DNA of 64,000 bases from the NCBI GenBank assembly GCA_019671005.1, contig CM033715.1, positions 4,526,001 through 4,590,000 of the forward strand, given 5' to 3'. Origin of the DNA: Hibiscus mutabilis (taxonomy: Eukaryota > Streptophyta > Magnoliopsida > Malvales > Malvaceae). Shown here in pieces: positions 1-10,385 of the stretch; positions within the stretch are counted from its first letter, which is position 1; each line of letters starts with the position of its first letter. The translations under genes were made by a program, and so were the position numbers. The notes under the pieces were generated by a model. That model made no database searches. It was given only the letters and a program-made list of their open reading frames with translations, and was not told where the DNA came from.

Positions 1-1173
1 GTTATAAATTATGCTATGCTTGACTTCTTGATAAATCAGGTAATTAGGACCTTATAGGGTTTATGTAAAATTAAGAATGAATTACAAGGCTGGTTCGAAT
101 GTCCTTAGTAAAATGGTATAAACTTAATCATGCTAGATCTTGATCTACTGTGCAACATCTTGAAGTGAAATGAATAAAATGTTTAATCTTGTGTTATCTT
201 ATTTCTTGCTACCTCACTAAGTAAATTTGTACATACTTATTCTTTCACTATCTTACAAGTTAAGTTACTTTAACCTAGTTGCTGGACTCAGACAAGATCA
301 CAAGACATCAGAAGTCAAGAAGTATGTTTTGTTTTGTTTTAGAACTCCTAGTGGTATCACATTTATGTATTCGTGCATATTGCATATAGATGTTATTTTG
401 AAACAAATGTGTGTATAACCCTTAAGTATATATCCTCTCCCTTGTATATAGCTTGTTATACTTTTGGTTGTTGTTGGTTAAGCCATGGAAATGAATATGC
501 CTTTGATGTTGTATAGTTGCATGATGTGTAAATTGTCTTGGTATGATGGTTGGAAGATTGCTTGTTGAATAGGATACATTATATAAAGTGATTGGATGGC
601 TACTTGTAGAATAAGTTATCCTTGGTTGGATTTTTCGGAAGGTTTCATGATGCTAGAATAGGCTTGAATTCATGTTTTTGTTCATGTTTTGGGTTCATGA
701 TCTAGTAGTCTTGTTTAAAAGCTTAGATGAGGTTTTGAAATGATTCTAAATTCTTAGCTTGAGCATGGAATTGGTTACATGTATATTATAAGCTTTTAAA
801 ATTGTCAAGTATAATAGAACCAACCACAACCGTTTAATCTGTTTAGTGTCACCAATTCAGATAGCTGTAACATCTTTATTGTATAAATTTCCTCTTTCGT
901 TTGGTATAGAGCTGTTTAAGGTTGAGTTATGAACAATATCTTGCTTCTATAACCAAAATGAAAATGTTTAGTTTAAGGAAAAAGTTTGTACCCCATTTTA
1001 CCATTTTAACCAACTGTTGACCTAAGTGTCACATGTCATAAATCAAACTCTTGTTTGCTTGATCGACTTGCTTCATAAGTAAGTCCTCGTTGTTACCATG
1101 CTTGTTATTTGTTTGTGTGATTGTAATGCCACCTAGCTCAGTCTATCGCTTAAACCAGGTTAGGGATGTTATA
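1..1173 (+). mobile_element. Tekay/Del-type 5' LTR, 3' portion (cut by window edge)
   Basis: AT-rich sequence without a convincing gene runs up to a degenerate LTR end (TGTTATA, 1167-1173; sister elements end in TGTTACA). It is followed at once by a tRNA-Met primer site and a gag reading frame, so it is the downstream part of a 5' LTR. The start lies outside the window. The 63-codon frame at 227 has no recognisable content. Seen: the end, primer site and gag order. Inferred: the extent to the left. Confidence 0.7.
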
Positions 1174-1177
1174 GTTT

Positions 1178-1189
1178 TGGTATCAGAGC
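1178..1189 (+). other. Primer binding site (tRNA-iMet type)
   Basis: TGGTATCAGAGC lies four bases after the LTR end and matches the tRNA-iMet primer site used by most plant Ty3/gypsy chromoviruses. The text after it (CTAAGGTTTAGTCGATCC, then a stretch with GCCACCTAGGAG) recurs after the primer site at 6861, showing the two elements are one family. Confidence 0.85.
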
Positions 1190-1324
1190 TAAGGTTTAGT
1201 CGATCCTAGGACTAAACCGGGTAGTGTTGCATCATCATTTGTTATATGTGCCACCTAGGAGTTAATTGCAGAAGTACTTGTGATCTGTCTGATAAAAACT
1301 TTGTATGTCTTTTATATATTTAGA

Positions 1325-2530
1325 ATGTTAGAGACACGTCTTGTCCGGGATAATGAAAGCCCGGTCGGGTCCTCCAATGAAGGAGGAAGCATAAGAATGA
1401 TTTCGGAACAACAAGAACCACAAAAGGCTATTGAACCTCAGCATGAAGCCTCTATTATTCGTTCCGTACAAAGGGAATGTCTCCTGAGTATGAAGGAGAT
1501 GTTTGATCAACTAGTTCAATCTCTGAAACAAAACCCTCCCGTGCCTTCCACTCATCTAATAGTTGTACCTTCTAGGGATCCTATAGATAAATTGGCTCAA
1601 CATCGAGCATACACTTTTGCGGGCACTGATGATGAAAACCTGGAAGTAGCAGAGTATTGGTTAGAGACTACATTGAAGATTCTAACCAAGAAATTGCAAT
1701 GTACTAATATATATAAACTCGAGTGTGTTGTTGCACTGTTAGCTGGCGAAGCTTTAAGTTGGTGGGAGACTACGACACTCACTACTCTAGCAGAAAATGT
1801 TATTTAGGAGTTATTCCTTAAGGAAATCCGGAAGAAGTATGCGAGTGAACAATATCTTGCTAAATAGAGATGAAATTTCTTGTATTTGAAGTAATGAAGC
1901 AAACCTATAGAACAATATGTCAGTGAATATTACAAGTATGGATCCAAGTATATCAAGGAGGATGACAAGTGTCTGATGTTTATCAATGGACTCAGTGATG
2001 AATTAAGTCCTTTGTTCACAGCCTTGGAGATACATGACTTTCAAAGTTTGGTAAATCGAGCTATAGCTATGGAAGCTAAGATAAAAGCTTCAAAAAAGAG
2101 GAAATGAAACCACTCTCGAAATGACAAGAGACCCAGAAATGATAACAAGCCACCATGGCCATCTAAGAAATTGAAGAATTAAGAGGGAAATTCTTTAAAC
2201 TTCTATTCTCTTCCGAAGATTAGTTACACGCCTAAATCCCAGACAGTGGTTAAGTCTTCTACTCCTACAATATCTGTCAATAGTACAGGGAATTCGAGTA
2301 AAGATTTACAAGCTCATGTTTGCATTTTTTGTCAAAAGAACCATTCAGGACAATGTATGAGGCAAGCAAATGCATGTTTCTTATGTAGAGGGACATATCA
2401 TTATATCAAGAATTGCTCCCAAAATCCGAACAAGATTCCTGCTCGTACACTTGTAACTCAAAATCCTGCACAATCATTCTGGGGAAGAGGACCCAAACAA
2501 GCTCAATTTGGAAATTCTAGAAGAAACTGA
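1325..2530 (+). pseudogene. gag: Tekay/Del gag, broken
   Basis: Nucleocapsid/capsid gene of the first Tekay copy. The likely start is ATG 1325. Residues from about 1612 on (RAYTFAGTDDENLEVAEYWL) fit the Retrotrans_gag domain; the WWET capsid motif is near 1755. A TAG at 1805-1807 stops the frame, and more stops follow (near 1866, 1890 and 2106) before an open stretch from 2246 with a zinc knuckle of CX2CX4HX4C form (about 2380-2421, CFLCRGTYHYIKNC). A second cysteine-rich stretch precedes it. Known: Gag packages the RNA. Inferred: non-functional here because of at least four stops. Family assignment rests on the RT downstream. Confidence 0.8.
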
Positions 2531-2566
2531 GGACAAGCCTCAAATACGACACATCAGGAATCTTGA

Positions 2567-2986
2567 GCTCTTACTCGTGTTTATCATGTTCGAGGAAGGA
2601 ATAAAGAAGACTCTCTTGATGTCATAACAGTTACAATCGAATTGAATACCAATCTTGTTTATGCTTTATTCGATTCTGGTTCCACCCATTCCTTCATATG
2701 TTCTTCCTTAATTGAAAAGTTTAATTTGACTTTTGAAACTTCAAATTGTAACCTTGTTGCTTCAAACCTTTTAGGAGATAAGGCTGTTATAAATCGTATA
2801 TGTAGGAATTGTCCGTTGTTCATTCAGGGCATTCTTTTTCCTATTGATCTGTTATCCCTACCCTTTAATGAATTTGATCTTATCTTGGGATTAGATTGGT
2901 TAGGAAAACATCAAGCCTGGGTAGATTGTAATAAGAAGACTTTTTCTTCATGGGTTAGAAAAGGAATCAATACTCTTGATAGATAA
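2567..2986 (+). pseudogene. Tekay/Del aspartic protease
   Basis: Retropepsin-like domain that would cut the Gag-Pol polyprotein. The active site DSG is at 2672-2680 within LFDSGSTHSFI, and the second conserved block (LILGLDWLGKHQAWVDC) lies near 2878-2930. The frame opens after a TGA at 2564-2566 and ends near 2986. The RT continues in another frame, so a frameshift lies near 2980. This protease is one of the better preserved parts of the copy. Not functional on its own, as the polyprotein is broken on both sides. Confidence 0.8.
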
Positions 2987-3951
2987 GAAACCCCTGAAAT
3001 CCAATGCAATTCTTGCTACCATGTCTAAAGATGATAAAATTAAGCTTACCTTAGAATCGATCATGACTGTCTCTGAATACTCTGATGTTTTTCCTGAAGA
3101 ACTCCCAGAATTACCTCTAACCCAAGAAGTGGAGTTCAGAATTAAAGTTCAACCCGGATCTGATCCTGTGTCCATCACTCTATATCGAATGACCCCAATT
3201 GAACTTAAAGAGCTCAAAGTTCAGTTACAAGACTTGCAAGACAAAGGCTTTATCAGACCAAGTTCTTCTCCCTAAGGAGGCCCGATATTGTTTGTCAAGA
3301 AGAAAGACAAATCTATGAGGCTCTATATTGATTATCGACAGTTAAACAAGCTTACCATAAAAAACAAGTACCCGTTGTTGAGGATTGAAGATTTGTTTGA
3401 TCAGCTAAAAGATGCCTTAGTGTTCTCAAAAATTGATCTCCGATCGAGATACTACCAAATGAGGGTTAAGGAATCAAATATACCAAAGACTACATTCAGA
3501 ACATGATACGGGCATTTTGAATTTCTCGTGATGCCTTTCAGCCTAACAAATTCCCCAGCTTCATTCATAGATCTCATGAATCAGATCTTTAAACCTTACC
3601 TGGATAAGTTTGTAGTAGTTTTCATTGATGACATTCTTATCTACTCCAAGAATGAGGATGAACATTCAGAACATCTTCGAATCATTTTACAGAATCTTCG
3701 AGACAATCAACTTTTTGCCAAGTTCAATAAGTGTGAATTTTGGTTGTCTGAAGTATTCTTTCTTGGACACGTCATTTCTGCTGAAGGGATTAAAGTCGAT
3801 CCAAAAAAGATTCACAGTAATGGATTGAAGACCCCCGAAGAATATTGGAGAGGTTAGAAGTTTTCTCGGGCTAGTCAGTTATTATCGGAGGTTTGTCAAA
3901 GGATTTTCGATCCTAGTTGCTCCTTTAACAAAACTACTTTGTAAGAATGTG
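2976..3951 (+). pseudogene. Tekay/Del reverse transcriptase, truncated by insertion
   Basis: RT N-terminus to thumb. Visible blocks: FPEELPELP (about 3090), YIDYRQLNK with FVKKKD (3291-3350), KIDLRSRYYQM (3430), MPFSLTNSPASF (3528) and the catalytic FIDD at 3621-3632. A TAA (3273-3275) stands where the family has a tryptophan, and a TGA at about 3504 replaces an arginine (CGA to TGA type). A frameshift near 3830 moves the end (SFLGLVSYYRRF region) to another frame. At 3952 the LTR of a second element of the same family begins, so RNase H and integrase are missing. Dead copy. Confidence 0.85.
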
Positions 3952-6856
3952 TGTCACACCTAGAAAACTGCTCTAGTCAGAATTAGGTTTCAGTGATGGG
4001 AGATTTTGTATCGGTTATGCCCGAATAATGTAATTACCCAATCTTTGCACCCAATTTTGAAGTAATAGAAGTTATTTGGGCTTAATTGAAGTTGTTGGAC
4101 CTTTTTGTAAGGAATGAAAGTCATTTAGTGACTAAATTGTGAAAATTCATAGTTAGGGGTTTCATTGAAAATGCTAGAAATGTTGAAGTTGAGCTAGGCG
4201 TATCAATACAGTAGGGCTTGTATCAATACGACCCAACCATTTTTAACTAACTTGCCAAATTTAGTCCAGTTGTATCGATACAGGTCTCTGTCCAAAATCG
4301 ATTTAGTGACCAAATTGAAAGGATTGAAATTTGGGGATGAGTCACCTACTTGCTTGTCACCCTTTCACGTGAGATTGACCAAAAGGGATGAAAATTAGCC
4401 ATCAATTGTCAAAAGTTGGAAAATAATAAGAAAAAGGGTGTTAATCAATAGTTTAAGCAAACCCTTGCCTAAGGGAAATCTTCTTATTGGCCCTTGGGGA
4501 GGTAGGAAATGATTAGTGAGTGTAGTTTTTTAAAATGAATAAGGAGAAAACCTTCTTCTTTGTTTTAAATCTCCCGAAACCAAACTCACCTCCATTGTCA
4601 TCTTCTACCGTAAGCTCAAGCAAGCACCTCAATCCAATCTTTGACCTTTGTGTGGTTTCAATACACCAATTGAAAGCTTATAGTTCGGTAAGTAAAACCC
4701 CTATGTGAATTTGATGATTCCATCAATCCCTAGAGTTTAATTTCAAGATTTAGGTCTTGAATGTTCAAGCTAAGCCCATGCGTTAGGAGGTTAATTTCCT
4801 TATTTTGATGTTGTCTACAAGCTTTGGAAAGCTTTAAGAATGTTTATGAATCATTAGTTTCGATTCTAATGCAATCCTCTAATTTTGAACTAGCTCAAGC
4901 GGTGGAAAACAAGCCATCTCACCATCAACTATTTCGAGTTCTTCCAACGGCAAGGGGATCGTTATTCGAGAACCTTGAAGCCTTTGAGTACTAGGTGAGT
5001 GTAGTTGTGTCTCGGGATCAGCTAGGTGCCATCCCAGTTGCATTTGATTTGTGATTACATTGTGTCTTCATTTGGGTAGCTCAAGTAGAGCTTACAAGTC
5101 GTGAACTCCATGTGGTAAGGATGGTAAGCTCATCCTAAAGTTTTTGATATGTTTTGATGTGCCATGATTTAATCATTATATTGATATATATGGAAATTGA
5201 TATGATACATAAATGATATAATATGTTATTGAAGCCAAGGCTCAATATGTATTATGATATGATATGGCTTAAGGGAACAAAGGTAAGTTTTGTGATGAAA
5301 TATGTAACCTTGGACACTTGTGGACTTTGGATACAATTGGCATGCCATAGGGTTATTGAGCTCATCATGTAAGGGATTGGACTACGGTCTGGGGATACGA
5401 CTTATATGTGGGGAGATAAGGTGAAATGTGTAAGGGATTCTGGAGCTACGGCTCAAGGCTAAGGCCTATTTTTATGTGTTTGGTGTATAGGGGAATCCGC
5501 GTACCCATAGCTTGCTATGTCCAAGGAAAATGAAGAATATATGTTTTACATTTGATATTTGAAATTATGTTATACGTTGATGTTGAGCATGATTATATAT
5601 GCCATTCAAGTATGCTTACATGTCATTCATGCCATTGAATAATTTAATTACATTTGTTATAACTACCTCACTAGGCTATGTAAGCCTAACATTCATATGT
5701 TTCATGCATTTTAGGATCTTGAGGAAATCCGAGCTTCGATCATGTGGTTGAAGTTGCAAGTCACTCTTACCAACCTCATGTATGCTTACATTTTGCTTTG
5801 AACTCCTAGTAAGGTGACATATGGCTTAGACAAGTCATGTTTGTCTATTTTGTTATGTGCGTAATGCTCATGTTTTGTATTGGCCTTAGAGGGGCTAAAT
5901 GGTATTTCAGTTGTGGTTAAAAATGACCTAAAATGCATGTTTGGTTTAACAAGGTAAAAACCTAGTAAATGGATTCATTTGGTCATAAAATTTGGCATGC
6001 TAGTAGATTAAATGGTTATAAACTTGCTGGTAAAGTTTTGTTGCATTTGGACATTGTTTGATAGGTTAATTCGAATAAAACCAGATAAAATATGTCATTA
6101 CAGTACATGTGTATCGATACAGATCAAGCTGTACCGATACGGCCTTGCATTTTTGGTCCCAGCAAAACAGGGCGTATTGATACACTAAGAGGGATGTATT
6201 GATACGGATTTTGGCAGTAAGGTATGGGAAATAAATTGTATCGATACAACCTTAGGGTGTATCGAAACGGGTCAACCTTGGTCAACGTGTATCGATATCG
6301 GCTTAGCTGTATCAAAATGAGGTCTAATGAACAAAGTCAACCCAATCAACCTGTATCGATATGGGTGATGGAGTATCGATACAGGATTTGGCAGATTCAA
6401 ATAAAAATGTGATTTATGTGTATCTGTATCGATACGGCTCCAAAGTGTATCGATACGGAGTTAGTTAATTCTGTTAAAAAGCTTAAAATAAAATTTTAAA
6501 TAGTTATAAAAGTCACTAAAGCTTGTATAGTCTAATTGGATAGGTAGATGACCTCCTTTAATAATGAAATTTCACAGGATAATAATTGATAAGTTCAATT
6601 GTAGATTAGTAAAAACAAGTTCTAATAAAGACCCTTAATTTGAAAATTTTACAATTTAGTCCTTAAGTTCAAAAAAGTTTAAAATTGACCCCAAATTGAG
6701 TAAGTTCTTAATAAATGGAACGGTTAAGTCATAAAAGAGATTAATAAACATTCCGAATAAGTTCACGAACTTCGATTATGTCTCTGATCTCCGAATATGT
6801 TTTCTAGTAACACTTTCCGACCCGATTCTATTCAAGGCCGAGAAGGGGGTGTTACA
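3952..6856 (+). mobile_element. Second Tekay/Del element: 5' LTR, 2,905 bp
   Basis: Starts TGTCACACC and ends GGTGTTACA, with a primer site five bases downstream, which fixes both ends. It sits inside the RT of the first copy; the five bases before it are ATGTG. The matching 3' LTR is not in the window, so the duplication cannot be checked. It holds no gene. Around 5379-5467 are three small hairpins (GGAC-TACG-GTCT, GAGC-TACG-GCTC, AGGC-TAAG-GCCT), and two zones (4200-4282 and 6110-6457) hold copies of TGTATCGATACA. Confidence 0.85.
6110..6457 (+). repeat. Paired palindrome array, unit TGTATCGATACA
   Basis: Twelve exact or near copies of the 12-bp palindrome start at 6110, 6130, 6173, 6195, 6237, 6258, 6288, 6308, 6352, 6372, 6425 and 6446. 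They form six pairs; within a pair the starts are 20-22 bp apart and pairs follow every 51-73 bp. Three more copies are at 4200, 4219 and 4271 in the same LTR. Exact copies are at 4271, 6110 and 6237. The tyrosine/arginine-rich reading frames here are translations of the repeat. Confidence 0.9.
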
Positions 6857-6860
6857 TTTG

Positions 6861-6872
6861 TGGTATCAAAGC
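6861..6872 (+). other. Primer binding site of second Tekay copy (one mismatch)
   Basis: TGGTATCAAAGC starts five bases after the LTR end at 6856. It differs from the tRNA-Met site at 1178 by one base (A for G at the ninth position). Confidence 0.8.
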
Positions 6873-7051
6873 TATAGTTTAGTCAATTCTAGGACTAAAT
6901 CAAGGCTTGTCATGAGTCTGCTTGTGCATATGTCACCTAGGAGTTTATTTGTATATGTTATCCGTGACTTGCAACTACCACGATTTAACTTCTTCTGTTC
7001 GACTAGATTTAAGAATGTTTGCACCTAACGATAGACGTGTTATGATGGAAC

Positions 7052-7967
7052 CACATCCTGTCTCTACGCATTCTTTTATTAGTGAACCATTAATTAAAAA
7101 GTATGCCATAGAACCTAAACCAGTCACTCCTGAGATAGTCGTCTCTAACCCACTAGATGACCTTGCCTTTCCACGAGTTCGATCTTATTGCTGAGGATCC
7201 AAGGGATCCCATTACTGGACAACCTGATGACCTTGCCTTTCCATGAGTTCGATCTTATCCTAGGCCTTGATTGGCTAGCTGAACATCAAGCCTGGGTAGA
7301 CTGTTCGAAGAAGAAGCTATACCTCCGTAGACTCGACAAGGAAAGCAAACTTTGATGAAAACCAAGCCCGAGCCTAATAAAGCTATTATGTGTGCTATGG
7401 AGTCTAAAGAGGATTTGAAGCTCGAGAATGTACCGGTGGTGAAGGAATTCCCTGATGTGTTTCCCGATGAACTTCTAGGACTCCCTCCAACCCGAGAAGT
7501 AGAATTCGGTATCAAAGTACAATCGGGGACCACACCAGTCTCCATTGCTCCGTACATGATGGCTCCAATTGAATTAAAAGAGTTAAAGGCTCAAATCCAA
7601 GATCTTTTGGATAAGGGGTTTATCCAACCGAGTTTCTCACCTTAAGGAGCACTGATTTTGTTTGTTAAGAAGAATGATGGGTCGATGCGTCTGTGCATTG
7701 ACTGTTGTCAGTTGAATAAAGTAACAATCAAGAATAAGTATCCGTTATCGAGGATTGATGATCTCTTTGATCAGTTAAAGGGTGCTTATGTGTTCCAAGA
7801 TAGACCTACGATCTGGGTATTATCAAATGTTAGTGAAGGAGTCTAACGTCCCAAAGACTGCCTTCCGAACTAGGTATGGCCACTACAAATTCCTAATAAT
7901 GCCTTTTGGGCTTACGAATGCACCTACATCCTTCATGGATTTGATGAATCGCGTGTTTCGGCCTGTT
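7052..7967 (+). pseudogene. Second Tekay copy: protease end plus RT, gag deleted
   Basis: The internal region jumps from the leader directly into the middle of the protease (STHSFISEPLIKKY, about 7067), so gag and the DSG active site are gone. A block of roughly 30 bp (gatgaccttgcctttcca...) is repeated about 60 bp apart (7158 and 7225), a local duplication. Protease end (GLDWLAEHQAWVDC) is at 7263-7305. RT blocks FPDELLGLPPTREVEF, FVKKNDGSMRLCIDCCQLNK and KIDLRSGYYQM follow, with a TAA at 7643-7645 at the same codon as the TAA at 3273 of the first copy and a frameshift near 7790. The frame is lost at about 7967, before FIDD. 7968-8072 is unassigned AT-rich sequence. Confidence 0.8.
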
Positions 7968-8072
7968 GTCACTGATTTTTCACTTTCGTTATAATTGTTA
8001 TCATTTACATAATTAGTATGATTACAATATGTTAGTGTTGTAAAATATTAATGTAGTAATTAGTATTATGTA

Positions 8073-8962
8073 TGTAACACCTCAAATCCTAGCCTAGAAG
8101 TATTGGAATTAAATTGCATAAGTTGATAGCTTAATTGCATCTAGAATTAAGCTAAATTGAATAGTCAAGGGTCTAATTGAAAGAATGTATGAAATAAGTG
8201 ATCAAATTATAAAAGATCAATTTGAATTAAAGGAGAAAGATAAGGCTTGCATGATAAATTTCATGAATCTCTTATTTGCCCTTGACTAATTACATGATTA
8301 GTAACTAATTAAGGGATATTTTAGTAACTTCATAAATCCACAAATGTGGATAACCACATTGTCATCCTCCCTTCATTCCATTACCAGCCGAATAGAGAGA
8401 GGAAAATTGAGAGAAAGAGAGCTTGTAAAATTCAGCCATTGAAGAAGGAATTAAGCTTGCATGTGTAGGAATTTTTCATTGAAATTAAGCTAGAAGCAAA
8501 GTAAGTATGATTCTTCTTGTGATCAATTGAATAGGCAATTATATTTCTTGTATTGGACTGTTTTGATGATTATAAGATGGAATTAGATATTGAATATGTT
8601 GTTAGATGATTGAATGATTGTAGAATTATACAAATTTGAAGAATGAACACTAGGTACAATGCTGGAAATTATGTGTTTATGCTAGTGTAATAATCTAGGT
8701 TGCTGGAAAATTTAATTGTGATGTTGAAGTGAGAATTGAATGAATAGAACTTAAAATTGAGCTATGGAATTAATGAATTGATGATGAGCATGATTAGGTA
8801 TTGTAAAGAATGTGTTAAACAAATTGAATTGTTAGCAAACAATGCTGGAAATGGAAGATAAAAGCATGAACATAGACATGTAATCTAGAAACTGTTTTGT
8901 GGAATTGAAATTGAGTAAACATGCAAGATTAGGCATTGTAACCAATTTGCCCTGTTTTGGCA
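8073..8962 (+). mobile_element. Tekay-type LTR, 5' part only
   Basis: Begins TGTAACACCTCAAATCC and is collinear with the first 890 bp or so of the solo LTR at 10386 (shared start, shared text near CCCTGTTTTGGCAGCC / CTCTGTTTTGGCTGCC). At about 8963 it changes abruptly to Tat integrase sequence. No gene. Confidence 0.8.
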
Positions 8963-9823
8963 GCCTTGATGGAGTGAAGGCAAAGTTGGAACAAGTAGAA
9001 TGGGTTCAGGCGAGATATGACCAGTTGAATCTAATTGAGGAGAAAAGGTTGAAAGCATTGTGTCATGGGCAGATGTAACAAAGAATGATGATAAGGGCAC
9101 ATGAGAAGAAAGTTTGAGCGAGAAAATTCCAAGAAGGTGATTTGGTATTAAAGAAGAAGTTACCAATCCAAAATGATTCTCGAGGAAAATGAGCACCAAA
9201 TTGGGAGGGACCTTACGTTGTAACAAAGGTTTTCTTAGGTGGGCATTATTTCTGGCTGAAATCGATAGAGATAAACTTCAGAGCCTAATAAACTCAAATT
9301 CAATCAAAAAGTATTATGTCTGAACAAGAAGAAGAAGAAAAAGAAAGAAACAAGAAAGAAGAAAAATAAAAAAAAGAAAGAAAAAAAGAAAAAAAAAGAA
9401 AAGAAGAAGAAGAAAAGGGGGTTCAAAATGAAAACCCATAAAGGGCATTTTGAAACCAAAGGACTTGAGTTGAAAACCCACAAAGGGTGGCTCAGCTAGT
9501 TGATAATCAAGGAAATTCTCTCAGGAACATGACACATATGAGTTGTATACCTTCTTACATTATCACTATTTTCAAAGTCTGCTCGGCATGGGTAGCATTA
9601 AGGACTTCTCACAGCATTTTGACAAGAGGATTTTTGGTCATTGATATTTGAATATTTGTAACTTCTTTTCTGTTTGCCACAATATTGATAAAATTTTGTT
9701 TCTTAGCCTTCCTTTCTTTGTTTAGACCATCTTCCTTTTTCGTATAAGCATCTTGCATTGAAATGAGAATTAATAAATTTGACATCACTTAAAACATACA
9801 AAACATTTTTGGGCATTACTTTG
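8963..9823 (+). pseudogene. Tat/Ogre integrase C-terminus and start of 3' UTR, plus-strand fragment
   Basis: Plus-strand relative of the minus-strand integrase end at 20340-20700. Translated blocks match it: AEWVQARYD-like text at about 8995-9030, then RMIRAHEKKV and FQEGD-like text (9085-9140), then GPYVV-type text (9205-9230), with several stops. After the stop comes a long A/G tract (about 9325-9420) and a conserved stretch with two near copies of AAACCCAYAAAGGG (9430-9490). It ends at 9823 where a minus-strand Tekay LTR begins; the five bases before that LTR are CTTTG. Confidence 0.75.
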
Positions 9824-10385
9824 TGTAACACCCTCTACCCGGTCTAGAAGAAAGACCGGTGTAGAACGCGTTACCAGACAAGCTTACAGAAATTTTTATA
9901 CAAAGCGACGCGTTGAAAATAGAACTTGACCTAAACTCCAAAAGAAAAACAGGGTTATTTAAAACTTTTTTGATCATACAAACATGTTTAGCTTTACTAA
10001 CTGGTCACGAGGAACCAAACATACCAACATTTCCAATCTCTCTCTAGATGTACTCATTAATACAAACAGGTCCTGCCCTAGTTGGGGTGTTCAAACTTTG
10101 AACTTGTAACATGATCTCTTAAGTAACCAATTTGTGAGCTAACATCAAATACTACTATAGTATTTAACCAATTAGAAATTGAGATCATTATTATAAAATT
10201 ACAAACAACCTAAAAACTGATGCAATTAAATATCATATTGTACTTCCATTTAATAAAGTAATCTATAGATCAACTAAGATATATAAAAAGATATCTAATT
10301 TCTTAGGTCTGAGTAATAGGCTTAAGGATTTATTCATGTATATAAATATACTAGGGTATCTCCTTTCTTTAACTACAAGATTTAC
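9824..10385 (-). mobile_element. Tekay-type LTR on minus strand, 3' end portion
   Basis: The plus strand begins TGTAACACCCTCTACCCGG, the reverse complement of a Tekay LTR end (GAGGGTGTTACA). The LTR is interrupted at 10386 by a solo LTR and continues at 14059. No gene is visible. Confidence 0.7.

Noticed and set aside
6124..6412. Tyr/Arg-rich frames on both strands.
   Set aside because: Produced by the repeated TGTATCGATACA palindrome.
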